From assembly GCA_902528415.1 (NCBI GenBank), contig CABZSR010000006.1, positions 23,005 to 87,004 on the forward strand: a stretch of DNA of 64,000 nt, written 5' to 3'. The stretch comes from an uncultured SAR116 cluster alpha proteobacterium (lineage in GTDB: Bacteria; Pseudomonadota; Alphaproteobacteria; Puniceispirillales; Marisalimonadaceae). Every line of letters begins with the position of its first letter. The first letter of the stretch is position 1. A program made the position numbers and the translations under genes. Positions 54,757-63,800 of the stretch are shown here, in pieces. Below the pieces are notes generated by a model that was given only the letters and a program-made list of their open reading frames with translations, made no database searches and was not told the origin of the DNA.

Positions 54757-55617
54757 CTAATCCCTTAGCAATTCGTTAACAGATGTTTTGGAACGTGTCT
54801 GCGCGTCAACTTTTTTGACTATAACAGCACAATATAAGCTTGGACCCTGTGAACCATCAGGCAATGATTTTCCTGGGAGCGAACCAGGGACTACAACAGA
54901 ATATGCTGGCACCCTTCCAACAAAAAATTCTCCTGTATTCCTATCAACAACTTTTGTTGAAGCTCCAATAAACACTCCCATTGATAAAACTGCGCCTGTT
55001 TCAATTACAACACCTTCTGCAACTTCAGATCTTGCTCCCACAAAACAGTCATCTTCAATTATGACTGGTCCTGCTTGGACAGGCTCTAATACTCCACCAA
55101 TACCAGCACCACCTGATATATGAACATTTTTACCTATTTGTGCACAAGACCCAACAGTTGCCCAAGTATCAATCATACTCCCAGAGTCTACATAAGCACC
55201 TATATTCACAAAAGAAGGCATTAATACAACACTAGGTGCGATGTAAGCAGAATGTCTTACAACACTTCCTGGCACTGCACGAAAACCTGCTTGTTTAAAT
55301 TCTTTTTTATTCCATCCAGAAAATTTAGAAGGTATTTTATCCCACCAATTTGTTGGGCCACTATTTGGACTTTGGGGACCACCTGATATTACGTCCATGT
55401 CATTTATTTTAAAAGATAACAAAACTGCCTTCTTAAGCCACTGATTAACTCGCCATTTACTATTCCCAAGTGGTTCAGCTACTCTTAACTCACCTTTATC
55501 TAAACAATCCAAAGCAGTTTCAATAGAAACTCTAATTTCGCCAGATGTATTTGGATTTATATCCTCATTGTTATCAAATACTCTATCAATTACTGATTTT
55601 ATTTTTTCAATGTTCAT
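54757..55617 (-). CDS. dapD: Tetrahydrodipicolinate N-succinyltransferase
   Basis: This 286-residue left-handed beta-helix acyltransferase has [34 protein letters not shown], followed by hexapeptide repeats such as [28 protein letters not shown]. The C-terminal [14 protein letters not shown] is diagnostic. It transfers succinate from succinyl-CoA to tetrahydrodipicolinate. The start is the ATG at 55617 behind GAGGGAC; a TTG one codon earlier is less likely. It is between the HAD gene and dapE. Confidence 0.95.
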   Translation of the reverse strand: MNIEKIKSVIDRVFDNNEDINPNTSGEIRVSIETALDCLDKGELRVAEPLGNSKWRVNQWLKKAVLLSFKINDMDVISGGPQSPNSGPTNWWDKIPSKFSGWNKKEFKQAGFRAVPGSVVRHSAYIAPSVVLMPSFVNIGAYVDSGSMIDTWATVGSCAQIGKNVHISGGAGIGGVLEPVQAGPVIIEDDCFVGARSEVAEGVVIETGAVLSMGVFIGASTKVVDRNTGEFFVGRVPAYSVVVPGSLPGKSLPDGSQGPSLYCAVIVKKVDAQTRSKTSVNELLRD

Positions 55618-55655
55618 CAATTGTCCCTCAATTTAAGATTAAATGGCTTTTAATT

Positions 55656-56345
55656 TTAAGAATCCAGCATATTACTTAGAATAGATTTTATATCTGATCC
55701 AGTGAAATTAATATATTCCTTTAAATGGTTAGCCTCTTCTCTATTGAAATTATTTTCTATCCAAACAGTACTCATACCTAGTTCACTAGCAGGCTTTAAG
55801 TTTTTTGCAGTATCTTCAAAAAAAATACTTTTATTAATATTTTTGTCATTTAGTCCGAGTTTTTCTTTCATCATTATGTAAGAGTTGCGATCTGGTTTTG
55901 CTATATAATTAGAATCTTTTATGTCAAAAATAATTTCAAACTCTTCAAATATTCCCATTGAAGTCAATATATTTTTTGCATGCTTGAATGATGCGTTGGT
56001 ATAAATATACTTTTGACCATTAATTTTAGATAACAATCTTTTTAATTCATGATCTTTTCTTAAATCATCAAAATTTACATTGTGAACAAATTCAAGAAAT
56101 GGTTCTGGATCCATTTTTTTTTCTATTATAAGACCCCTTAAGGTCAAACCATACTTTTTATACATATTTTTTTGTAAGTTAAGTGCATCAGCGTGGTTTA
56201 AATTAAAAAAATCTTTTATATAAATTGTCATCCTTTTTGAAATTCGTCTAAACAATCCTAAGTTGAAGTCATAAATAGTATTATCAAGGTCAAAAATCCA
56301 ATAATCATAATTATTTCTAAAATTTATAGACTGTAAGTTATTCAT
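55656..56345 (-). CDS. HAD-family pyrimidine 5'-nucleotidase-like phosphatase
   Basis: This 229-residue HAD protein has motif I in WIFDLDNTIYDF (Asp19 and Asp21), motif II YIYTNASFKHA, and motif III with KPDRNSYIMMKEKLG and FFEDTAKNLKPASELGM. DLDNTIY and the cap domain fit the SDT1/pyrimidine 5'-nucleotidase group. The start is the ATG at 56345, five bases after the argB stop; an in-frame start further upstream would overlap argB. The position between argB and dapD is common in Alphaproteobacteria. The physiological substrate is unknown. Confidence 0.85.
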   Translation of the reverse strand: MNNLQSINFRNNYDYWIFDLDNTIYDFNLGLFRRISKRMTIYIKDFFNLNHADALNLQKNMYKKYGLTLRGLIIEKKMDPEPFLEFVHNVNFDDLRKDHELKRLLSKINGQKYIYTNASFKHAKNILTSMGIFEEFEIIFDIKDSNYIAKPDRNSYIMMKEKLGLNDKNINKSIFFEDTAKNLKPASELGMSTVWIENNFNREEANHLKEYINFTGSDIKSILSNMLDS

Positions 56346-56349
56346 TAAT

Positions 56350-57276
56350 TTATTTTGAATCTCTTCGTATAATTGTGCCCACTCCATGCTCAGTGAATAA
56401 TTCCAATAACAATGAATGTGACATTCTTCCATCCATAATTACTGAAGCTTCTGCACCGCCTAGAACTGCCTCAATACATGTTCTAAGTTTAGGTATCATA
56501 CCTCCAACAACAATTTTATTTTTTATGAGATCTTCAGCTTGGCTAATTGTTAACTCTGAAATTAGATTGCCATTTTGATCAATAACACCCGAAACATCTG
56601 TTAACATTATCATTCTAGATGCTTTCATAGCAGCAGATATGGCGCCTGCAGCAGTATCAGCATTTATATTATATGTTTGTCCATCTGAGCCCATACCAAC
56701 AGGAGCAATAACCGGTATCATTTTTTCATTAATAAGAGCATTAATAACCTTAGGATCAATTTTTTCTGGTTCACCAACATAACCAAGGTCAACAGCTTTT
56801 ACTACGTTCGAATCAGATTTATCATCTACTTTTAGTAATCTTTTAGCTGTTATTAAATTCCCATCTTTACCTGAAATTCCAACTGACTTAGCACCAGAAT
56901 TTGAGATAGCAGTTACTATTGATTTATTTGTTACTCCGCTAAGAACCATTTCAACCACATCAATTGTTGCAGCATCTGTAATTCTTAGTCCATTTATGAA
57001 CTCAGTTTTTATCTTTAACTTAGATAACATTTCACCTATTTGCGGACCACCTCCATGAACAACAATTGGCAACATGCCTACTTGTTGTAATAAAACAATA
57101 TCTTTAGCAAAATTATTAACATATTCTTTTTTGCCCATTGCATTACCACCAAACTTTACAACTATTACCTTATTTGCATAACGCTTCATAAAAGGTAACG
57201 TCTCAGTAAGGAAATCAGCTTTTTTAAGCCACTCCGATTGGATTTTATCTTTATTTTCAGTCAATGCATTAACCAT
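56350..57276 (-). CDS. argB: Acetylglutamate kinase
   Basis: This 308-residue enzyme phosphorylates N-acetylglutamate in arginine synthesis. VIVVKFGGNAMG is the ATP site, GMLPIVVHGGGPQIG follows, and MIMLTDVSGVIDQNGNLI, VVGGMIPKLRTCIEAVLGG and GVGTIIRR close the enzyme. It is the typical hexameric, arginine-inhibited size with an N-terminal helix (residues 1-30). It heads the argB-HAD-dapD-dapE run; engB lies upstream with a 66-bp gap. Confidence 0.95.
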   Translation of the reverse strand: MVNALTENKDKIQSEWLKKADFLTETLPFMKRYANKVIVVKFGGNAMGKKEYVNNFAKDIVLLQQVGMLPIVVHGGGPQIGEMLSKLKIKTEFINGLRITDAATIDVVEMVLSGVTNKSIVTAISNSGAKSVGISGKDGNLITAKRLLKVDDKSDSNVVKAVDLGYVGEPEKIDPKVINALINEKMIPVIAPVGMGSDGQTYNINADTAAGAISAAMKASRMIMLTDVSGVIDQNGNLISELTISQAEDLIKNKIVVGGMIPKLRTCIEAVLGGAEASVIMDGRMSHSLLLELFTEHGVGTIIRRDSK

Positions 57277-57342
57277 TTGTTAAATTAATAATTATACTTA
57301 GTATCATAAAATTTCTAATTCAATTATCATTTTATCCTTTTT

Positions 57343-57978
57343 TTATGCAAAACTTGCTAAATATGTCCTAAGTATTTCGATACCATTATTTTTAAGACTA
57401 GAAGTCATTATTATTTCAGGATAAGCAGCTGGATGTTTAGATATAACTTTATTAGATTCATCTTTAACTTTATTAATTTCTTCAATATTCATTTTATCAG
57501 TTTTAGTAAGTACTAAAATCCAACTAACCGCAGCCTTATCTAATTCATTCATTATTAATTTGTCAAAATCTCCAATTCCTCTTCTACAATCAACTAATAA
57601 ACATACTGTTCTAAGAGAAGGCCTACCCTTTAAATATTTAACGGTTAAATATGTCCAAGATTGTATATCTTTTTTAGGAGCTTTTGCATAACCATATCCT
57701 GGTAAATCTACTAATCTGAGCTTATTAGATTGGTAAATAAGATCAAAAAAAATTAATTGTCTTGTTCTTCCTGGTGTTTGGCTAGTTCTTGCTAATGTTT
57801 TTCTATTTGTTAATGCATTTACAAGTGAACTTTTCCCAACATTGGATCTACCTGCAAAAGCAACTTCGTTACCTTCTTCAGGTGGAATAGCATTAGCATT
57901 AAGAGCTGCAGCAATAAACCTACATTCACCAGAAAAAATTTTCCTAGCTTTTTCAATTTCTGCATCTTCATACAACAA
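57343..57978 (-). CDS. engB: Ribosome biogenesis GTPase YihA/EngB
   Basis: This 211-residue GTPase has the P-loop AGRSNVGKSSL around residues 43-50, switch TSQTPGRTRQL, the Walker B-like LVDLPGYGYAKAP, and the guanine motif LTKTDK. The order and size match EngB, which helps assemble the large ribosomal subunit. It starts 15 bp after the yidC stop, giving the rpmH-rnpA-yidD-yidC-engB gene order common in this class. Confidence 0.95.
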   Translation of the reverse strand: MLYEDAEIEKARKIFSGECRFIAAALNANAIPPEEGNEVAFAGRSNVGKSSLVNALTNRKTLARTSQTPGRTRQLIFFDLIYQSNKLRLVDLPGYGYAKAPKKDIQSWTYLTVKYLKGRPSLRTVCLLVDCRRGIGDFDKLIMNELDKAAVSWILVLTKTDKMNIEEINKVKDESNKVISKHPAAYPEIIMTSSLKNNGIEILRTYLASFA

Positions 57979-57993
57979 GTTTTTAAAACTTTC

Positions 57994-59718
57994 TTATTTA
58001 GACTCTTCATTCATCTTATTCATTATTACCCATTGCTGACATATGGAAAGTAGGTTATTCCATGTCCAGTATATGACTAATCCAGCTGGGAACGTAGCTA
58101 ACAAAAATGTAAAAGCAACTGGCATCCATGCAAAAATTTTGGCTTGGATTGGATCTGGAGGTGTTGGATTTAAACGTTGCTGTAGGAACATTGTCACACC
58201 CATTAACAAAGGCCATATCCCTATATTTAAAAAATCGGGAAGTATAGATGTGCTATAAGGCAATAATCCAAATAAATTAAAAATGCTAGTTGGATCTTGA
58301 ACTGATAAGTCTTCAATCCACCCAAAAAAAGGCGTTTGTCTCATTTCAATAGACACAAACAAAACTTTATAAAGTGCAAAGAAAACTGGTATTTGTACTA
58401 AAATGGGTAAACATCCCGCGGCTGGATTAACCTTCTCTTTTTTATATAGATTCATCATCTCTTGATTTAATTTTTGACGGTCGTCTCCAACTCTTTCTCT
58501 CAATTTTTGAATTTGTGGAGTAAGTATCCTCATTTTAGCCATGCTTTTGTAAGATTTATTCGCTAATGGGAAAAATAGTAATTTTACAATTACTGTAATT
58601 GCCAAAATTGCTAAACCAAAATTACCTAAGTAATCATTCGCCCAAGACAAAGCATAAAAGAAGGGTTTAGTAAGGAAATAAAACCACCCAAAATCAATTG
58701 CTAGATCAAAGTGCTTTATATTAAATCTTTCTTCATATTCGTCAAATAGAGCCAATCTTTTGGCTCCGGCAAAGGTTCTTGATAAAAATTCACCTTTTGA
58801 ATTAGATGGAATAGTAACTGCTTTACCTAGAAAATCAGTTTGATATTGCCCTCCATTAGAATTCAGTTTTCTGTAAGTGAAATTATATTTTTCATTTTGA
58901 TCAGGCAATAAAGCAGTCAGCCAATATTTATCAGTTAGTCCAATCCAACCACCAGTTTCATTTGGTTTAATGTTAATTCCTTTTTTTCCTGCCTCTGTCA
59001 GATCTCCATAACTTTTTTCAGATAAAGTACCATCAAAAACTCCTAAAGGACCTTCATGCAAAACAAAAAAGTCGATTGTTTTTGGCTCCCCTGCCCTTCT
59101 TATCAATCCATATGGGTATAATGTTACAGAATTATTTGAGTTATTTTCTACCCTTTGATTTACTGTTATCATAAAACTATCATCGACACTTATATCTTGG
59201 AAAAAAGTAATATTTTCTCCATTATCCCACTTAAGCGTTATATTTTTATCTGGTGATAAAATATTACTTGACGACTTCCATAAAGATTTACCATTTGGAA
59301 CCTTAATTCCGTCAGGGCTACTCCATCCAAATTCAATAAAATATGGAGAATCACCATTAGATTTTAATAATAATTTTATTAATTCACTCTCTGGTTCTAA
59401 AGTCTCTTTATATTGTGTGAGAGTTATATCGTCTATTCTAGCACCCTTTAAAGATATGGATCCTGATATTTCTTTACTTATCATTGAAATTCTTGGTATA
59501 GGCTTATTAGAACTTTTGGATTCTGTGGTGTCTGAAGCTACTATTCCATTATCTAAGTTTTGAGGTAAAGGAATATTGGAACTATCATTACTTTCTTGCA
59601 CAATATTCTCGTTTTGAGTTATGTCTTTTTTAGGTTCTACAAATAATAGTTGATAACCTATCAATACAGCCATAGACAGAGAAATCGCTGCAACTAAATT
59701 TCGAGTTTCTGGATTCAT
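57994..59718 (-). CDS. yidC: Membrane protein insertase YidC
   Basis: This 574-residue insertase has an N-terminal helix at about 8-25, a large periplasmic beta domain (about 50-345) and a C-terminal five-helix core with PLANKSYKSMAKMRILTPQIQKLRERVGDDRQKLNQEMMNLYKKEKVNP and GCLPILVQIPVFFALYKVLFV. QQWVIMNKMNE ends it. It inserts proteins into the inner membrane with SecYEG or alone. It lies about 100 bp after yidD, with a poorly coding gap. Confidence 0.95.
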   Translation of the reverse strand: MNPETRNLVAAISLSMAVLIGYQLLFVEPKKDITQNENIVQESNDSSNIPLPQNLDNGIVASDTTESKSSNKPIPRISMISKEISGSISLKGARIDDITLTQYKETLEPESELIKLLLKSNGDSPYFIEFGWSSPDGIKVPNGKSLWKSSSNILSPDKNITLKWDNGENITFFQDISVDDSFMITVNQRVENNSNNSVTLYPYGLIRRAGEPKTIDFFVLHEGPLGVFDGTLSEKSYGDLTEAGKKGINIKPNETGGWIGLTDKYWLTALLPDQNEKYNFTYRKLNSNGGQYQTDFLGKAVTIPSNSKGEFLSRTFAGAKRLALFDEYEERFNIKHFDLAIDFGWFYFLTKPFFYALSWANDYLGNFGLAILAITVIVKLLFFPLANKSYKSMAKMRILTPQIQKLRERVGDDRQKLNQEMMNLYKKEKVNPAAGCLPILVQIPVFFALYKVLFVSIEMRQTPFFGWIEDLSVQDPTSIFNLFGLLPYSTSILPDFLNIGIWPLLMGVTMFLQQRLNPTPPDPIQAKIFAWMPVAFTFLLATFPAGLVIYWTWNNLLSICQQWVIMNKMNEESK

Positions 59719-59820
59719 TTTATCTCACTTAATTTATAATAAATTTAAAATATTTAAAATATTTCAATTACATCTGTTTAAACTAAAGTTCATATTATTC
59801 AAAGAACTGAAAAAATTAAA

Positions 59821-60045
59821 TTATTTAATCGGATCATGCCCACTTTTCCCCCAAGGATGACATTTAATAATTCTTTTAAAACCTAAAGAAATACCCTTAA
59901 GTAATCCAAACTTTAATATAGCCTCTTTTGTATATTCAGAACAAGTCGGTAAAAACCTACAATTATTACCTAATAAAGGTGAGATCAAATATTTATAAAA
60001 ATTAATTAAGTTGATTACGCAAAATATTAAAAAATTTTTTATCAT
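59821..60045 (-). CDS. yidD: Membrane protein insertion efficiency factor YidD
   Basis: This 74-residue protein matches YidD: ISPLLGNNCRFLPTCSEYTKEAI and LGFKRIIKCHPWGKSGHDPI. The Cys-rich PTCSEY and CHPW motifs are diagnostic. It helps YidC place proteins in the membrane. Its start overlaps the rnpA stop by 4 bp, so it is translationally coupled to rnpA. Confidence 0.94.
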   Translation of the reverse strand: MIKNFLIFCVINLINFYKYLISPLLGNNCRFLPTCSEYTKEAILKFGLLKGISLGFKRIIKCHPWGKSGHDPIK

Positions 60046-60383
60046 AATTTATAAAGACACTCTCTCATTTCAACTTTCAAATCGTAGAAAGATGCTTTTA
60101 TTAATGAATTTTTAGCTATTAAAATATAAGTGCTAGTATCATCAAATAAAAAAGCACTTTCTTTTAAAAAAACTGATATTAAAGATCTCATTCTTCTCTT
60201 AGCTCTATTTCTTTTTACGGCATTTCCAATTTTCTTTGTAGCAGTGAAACCAAACTTTAGATCTAAGATTGTACAATCTGGTGGGCTATATTTCTGAAGA
60301 ATAAAATTTTTGTTGAATATTTTTTTCCCAAACTTGTTAGATAAAACAAAATCTTTTCTTTTTTTTAAAGTTTGGATTTTCAT
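60042..60383 (-). CDS. rnpA: Ribonuclease P protein component
   Basis: This 113-residue basic protein is the protein part of RNase P. The signature GNAVKRNRAKRRMRSLI forms the RNA-binding helix, and LKFGFTATKKIGNAVKRN precedes it. The N-terminus MKIQTLKKRKDFVLSNK is normal. It binds the precursor tRNA 5' leader. It lies 56 bp after rpmH in the usual rpmH-rnpA operon. Confidence 0.94.
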   Translation of the reverse strand: MKIQTLKKRKDFVLSNKFGKKIFNKNFILQKYSPPDCTILDLKFGFTATKKIGNAVKRNRAKRRMRSLISVFLKESAFLFDDTSTYILIAKNSLIKASFYDLKVEMRECLYKL

Positions 60384-60439
60384 TTTATCAGCTCTTATGC
60401 AAATTTGACAAAATAAAATAAATTAATTTTGAATTTTTG

Positions 60440-60574
60440 TTAAGCAGAAAGCTTTTTTCTGCCTTTGGCTCTTCTATTACGAATAACATTTCTTCCACCG
60501 ACGGTAGACATTCGACTTCGATATCCATGTCTTCTTTTTCTGACTAGGTTACTTGGTTGAAATGTACGTTTCAT
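60440..60574 (-). CDS. rpmH: 50S ribosomal protein L34
   Basis: This 44-residue protein was found by reading the minus strand. It starts [20 protein letters not shown] and ends with AKGRKKLSA, the complete L34 sequence. It is very basic. L34 sits in the large ribosomal subunit and is regularly the first gene of the rpmH-rnpA transcript. The ATG at 60574 has a short AT-rich leader. Confidence 0.96.
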   Translation of the reverse strand: MKRTFQPSNLVRKRRHGYRSRMSTVGGRNVIRNRRAKGRKKLSA

Positions 60575-60652
60575 TATAATCCTGTATTAATACAGCCCCC
60601 TTGAATTGATTTGAGTATCTATTAGACACTTTGCCTTAATTAGTCAATATGA

Positions 60653-61144
60653 TTATTTCTGAGTTCGTTCAGAAATGGTAGGTGCAGGTTTCATTTCCAT
60701 GTCCCAAGGAAAATATATCCATGTGTCTTGGGAAACTTCCGTTATAAACGTGTCAACCTGTTCTCTTCCACTCGGTTTAGCATAAACTGTTGCGTAATGT
60801 GCTTTAGGTAAATTGAGTCTTATAGCTTTTATTGTCTCACCAGTATCGACAAGATCATCTACTATTAACCAATCTTGTCCGTCATTTGCAATTGTTGATT
60901 CTTTTAAAACGTTAACTTCGCCCTTTGTTTTTTGATTATATGACAATACACAAACTGTATCTATTAACCTTATATCTAATTCCCTGGCTACAATTGCTGC
61001 AGGAACAAGGCCACCTCTTGTGACTGCTATAATACCTTTATAAGGTTGCATTTCAGATAGTCGCCAAGCAAGAGCTTTGCTGTTTCTATGAAGTTCTTCC
61101 CAAGAAACAGGAAAAGATTTTTCGTATGTATTTGTGTTGTTCAT
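60653..61144 (-). CDS. gpt: Xanthine phosphoribosyltransferase
   Basis: This 163-residue PRTase matches Gpt, which salvages xanthine and guanine. [20 protein letters not shown] is near the N-terminus, the PRPP motif [10 protein letters not shown] lies at 95-104, and [12 protein letters not shown] near the end is typical of the Gpt branch. A GAGAT-type ribosome site lies about 10 bases upstream. It is the last gene before the tRNA-Arg locus and reads away from it. Confidence 0.9.
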   Translation of the reverse strand: MNNTNTYEKSFPVSWEELHRNSKALAWRLSEMQPYKGIIAVTRGGLVPAAIVARELDIRLIDTVCVLSYNQKTKGEVNVLKESTIANDGQDWLIVDDLVDTGETIKAIRLNLPKAHYATVYAKPSGREQVDTFITEVSQDTWIYFPWDMEMKPAPTISERTQK

Positions 61145-61266
61145 AATACTTATCTCATTTTTTTAATAAAATGTATTATACTAAAATCAGTAATATTATA
61201 ATATAAATTTCTTACTTGATTATAATTATTTTAATCGATAACTATGAAGCATGTTTAATATAAGAT

Positions 61267-61343
61267 GCGCTCGTAGCTCAGCTGGATAGAGCACTAGACT
61301 ACGAATCTAGGGGTCAGGAGTTCGAATCTTCTCGAGCGCACCA
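61267..61343 (+). tRNA. tRNA-Arg (anticodon ACG)
   Basis: This complete 77-nt tRNA gene has acceptor stem GCGCTCG/CGAGCGC, D-arm AGCTCAGCTGGATAGAGC, anticodon stem CTAGA/TCTAG with loop CTACGAA (anticodon ACG at 61301-61303), T-arm AGGAG/CTTCT with TTCGAAT, and an encoded CCA. It would be A34-to-inosine edited and read CGN codons. Its 3' 52 bases recur at 63801-63852, so it is a probable integration site. Confidence 0.97.
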
Positions 61344-61414
61344 TCTTTTCAATCCCAATATACATTACAGAGAATCGGCTCTTAAACTTTATTGACAAAT
61401 CTGCCTTGCTCATA

Positions 61415-62281
61415 TTAATAACTCTGTGATAAACGCCACATCAAGTATTCTTTACTTTCAATAGGTTCATACTTATCTTGTTCGTTTGTTAAATTTTTTA
61501 CTATTGTTCCGGGTGTAGGATCAACAAAATGTGGCATACTATAACGTGGCATATGTATATGAGTATTTACCACTCTATGCTTTGTGCTTACAAAGTAATC
61601 ATTTGTCCAACGTTGTAATAAATCTCCAATGTTAACTACGACACCATCTTCCTCGAAAGGTACTGGATGCCAAACACCTCTTAAATCCTGTACTTCTAAT
61701 CCGGGTACATCATTGATTTGCCAAAGCAAAGTAATGGTGCCGTAGTCACTGTGTTCTCCTATCCTCATTTGTCTGTTCTCTAAGGAACCTTCATATGCTG
61801 GATAGTGAATTATTCTTGTAGTATTGTACATTTGCTGATGTGCATCAACTAGTGTAGTACCACAATCTAATATCGTATCAAACTTGTTAAGTATATTGTA
61901 AGTAAGTGTATCTGCAATTCGTATAGATTCTTCTGCTTTATATTGAAAACCTGGAACCCATCCATGGGGCCATAATTCATCAGGCATTCTTAAATTATTA
62001 TAATTGAAACTTTCTTTCATATCTTTAGGCGCAGTTGGGTCTACATTTTCAGCACCCATTACTGAATAACCTAAATTATTTTCTTTTCTATAAGAATATT
62101 TTTGTTTTGTTTCTAATGATAGTTCAAAAAAATCTTTCATTGTTTTGAACCAATTGTCCATAGTCTTTTTATCTTCTGATGTAAGTGTATTTGTAAAGAC
62201 TGCAAAGCCTACAGTAGTATAGGCTTTGCGGATCTCGTCTAATACTGATTCACTTTTAAAATCAATAATAGGGACTGACAT
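61415..62281 (-). CDS. Fe(II)/2-oxoglutarate-dependent oxygenase (isopenicillin N synthase-like)
   Basis: This 288-residue enzyme has the jelly-roll motifs His177 and Asp179 in GEHSDYGTITLL, the distal His235 in STKHRVVN and the 2-oxoglutarate-binding RYS at 246-248. The N-terminal helix VPIIDF and the ELSLETKQKYSYRKENNLGYS loop are typical of IPNS/2-ODD proteins. A bacterial or plant branch of this group hydroxylates homoarginine and releases guanidine; that link is inference from the amidinotransferase remnant nearby. It follows the BMP-type gene by 2 bp and lies within the tRNA-bounded region. Confidence 0.85.
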   Translation of the reverse strand: MSVPIIDFKSESVLDEIRKAYTTVGFAVFTNTLTSEDKKTMDNWFKTMKDFFELSLETKQKYSYRKENNLGYSVMGAENVDPTAPKDMKESFNYNNLRMPDELWPHGWVPGFQYKAEESIRIADTLTYNILNKFDTILDCGTTLVDAHQQMYNTTRIIHYPAYEGSLENRQMRIGEHSDYGTITLLWQINDVPGLEVQDLRGVWHPVPFEEDGVVVNIGDLLQRWTNDYFVSTKHRVVNTHIHMPRYSMPHFVDPTPGTIVKNLTNEQDKYEPIESKEYLMWRLSQSY

Positions 62282-62283
62282 AA

Positions 62284-63354
62284 TTATTTTCCACCAGGAA
62301 CTTTAGCATCAATACCTTCTACATAGTACATCATACTATTTAGATGTGCATCACTTGCTACTTCGCCATCTTTTAATTGCAATTTACCTGTATTGTCTTT
62401 TAACGGACCTGTAAATGCAAAATATTTTCCATCTCTTATGTCATTTTTAATTTTTTCTGCTTTTGCTTTAACATCTGCAGGCATATTTGTAAAAAGAGCC
62501 ATTTGCACTACATCTTCGTTCATGTGTCCGAAGTAATCCATACTCTTCCAATTACCATCAATTACTGCTTGTACTTTACTAATGTAGTAAGGTGACCAGT
62601 TATCGATTGTTGCTGTCAACTGTGCCTTTGGTGCAAATCTGTATTGATCACTTGCTTGACCAAATCCAAACACTCCAGACTTTTCCGCAACTTGAATTGG
62701 TGAAGGAGAATCTGTGTGTTGTGCAACCATATCACATCCTTCTGCAATCATAACTTTTGCGGCATTTGCTTCTTTTGGTGGGTCATACCAAGTGTTTACC
62801 CATATAACATCGATATCAACTTTTGGGTTTACTGATTTAGCACCTAAGTAGTATGTGTTAATTTCACGTATAACTTCTGGAATAGGAAATGCAGCAACGT
62901 AACAAATTTTATTTGTTTTTGTCATCATGCCTGCAATAACACCTTGTACGTGTCTTGCTTGATATAATCTTAGTCCATAACTAGACATATTCTTGGATTG
63001 TTTATAACCAGTAGCATGTTCAAACTTTACGTTTGGAAATTCTTTAGCAACTTTTAACATTGGTTCCATGTAACCAAAACTTGTAGCAAATATGATATCT
63101 GCTCCTTCTTTTGCCATGTTACGTATTGCTCTTTCAGCATCTGGTCCATATTTAACATTTTCTAAATACATAGTTTCGACTTTGTCACCAAATGCCTTCT
63201 CAACATCTAATCTTCCAATGTCATGTCTATAAGTCCATCCATGATCACCAATTGGTCCAACATAGATAAAACCTACTTTAACTTTGCCACCAGCATGAGC
63301 AATACTGACAAACATCACTGACAGTAAAACTGTCAATATTTTTAGTAGTTTCAT
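62284..63354 (-). CDS. BMP-family ABC transporter substrate-binding protein
   Basis: This 356-residue periplasmic protein has a Sec signal peptide (residues 1-21, ending AHA). The mature part opens GGKVKVGFIYVGPIGDHGWTY. IFATSFGYMEPMLKVAKEFPNVKFEHATGYK and GFGQASDQYRFAPKAQLTATIDNWSPYYI match the BMP/Med family, which binds nucleosides and other small molecules. AAGGA lies upstream of the ATG. No permease or ATPase genes are adjacent, so it is an orphan. It is coupled to the oxygenase gene 2 bp downstream. The ligand cannot be told from sequence. Confidence 0.88.
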   Translation of the reverse strand: MKLLKILTVLLSVMFVSIAHAGGKVKVGFIYVGPIGDHGWTYRHDIGRLDVEKAFGDKVETMYLENVKYGPDAERAIRNMAKEGADIIFATSFGYMEPMLKVAKEFPNVKFEHATGYKQSKNMSSYGLRLYQARHVQGVIAGMMTKTNKICYVAAFPIPEVIREINTYYLGAKSVNPKVDIDVIWVNTWYDPPKEANAAKVMIAEGCDMVAQHTDSPSPIQVAEKSGVFGFGQASDQYRFAPKAQLTATIDNWSPYYISKVQAVIDGNWKSMDYFGHMNEDVVQMALFTNMPADVKAKAEKIKNDIRDGKYFAFTGPLKDNTGKLQLKDGEVASDAHLNSMMYYVEGIDAKVPGGK

Positions 63355-63387
63355 TATTTTTCCTTTCTTTTAGAGGGTGTTCTTTAA

Positions 63388-63590
63388 CTAAAACGTTTCA
63401 CCCGGGGTTGATACTCTGTGTAAATCTAGTGTAACACAATGGTGTCCTCCACCTAGTGTTCTACTATGCTTAAACGGCACAACATAAGTTTTAATGTCGT
63501 GCTTGTTTAATTCTTAGGCAGTTAGTTAGACTTATAACCTTTTCGATTTGCAGACGAACTCGCCAGATTAATGACATGGATTTTTTTAGT
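63388..63590 (-). pseudogene. Decayed C-terminal end of an amidinotransferase
   Basis: Reading the minus strand, the frame ending at the stop 63388-63390 gives 41 residues, ELNKHDIKTYVVPF then KHSRTLGGGHHCVTLDLHR and a short tail. The GGGHHCVTLD block with its Cys is the catalytic C-terminal motif of glycine amidinotransferase-type enzymes. An in-frame stop at 63514-63516 cuts it off. Further upstream, in another frame, the stretch INLASSSANRKGYKSN (about 63525-63575) also reads like protein of this family, so at least one frameshift and a truncation are implied. No intact N-terminal two-thirds is present. It lies just upstream of the BMP gene, in the same orientation. Confidence 0.7.
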
Positions 63591-63800
63591 TTTCTGAGGA
63601 GCAAGGTTGAAAAATTCAACAATTCTCAACAATTTTCAATTTGGTTGTTAGCTAAAATTTTAGTTAAATTTTTAACTCTTTGAAGAAGTAAGAAAAGACT
63701 AATAAATCACAAGAAATAAATTGTTGCTATTGGTGCTACTATAAATTAAAAAAAATTTATTGTTATATTTTAATCGTTTATAAAGAATTTTTTTTTAGGT
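63591..63800. other. AT-rich spacer between amidinotransferase remnant and tRNA fragment
   Basis: This 210-bp stretch holds no gene I can support. It has short repeats of the type CAACAATT and a GTTGAA/TTCAAC inverted repeat near 63608-63622, then long A and T runs up to the tRNA-like repeat. Loss of the rest of the amidinotransferase gene probably occurred here. Confidence 0.4.

Noticed and set aside
54203..55123. Long plus-strand open frames opposite dapE and dapD.
   Set aside because: They mirror conserved genes and are rich in Pro, Ser and Thr, as expected for antisense frames.
63427..63502. Two neat hairpins (63427-63466 and 63477-63502) in the leader of the BMP gene, first considered as a riboswitch.
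   Set aside because: The same stretch reads as the conserved amidinotransferase C-terminus on the minus strand, so the pairing is better explained by coding remnants. No known riboswitch core is present.
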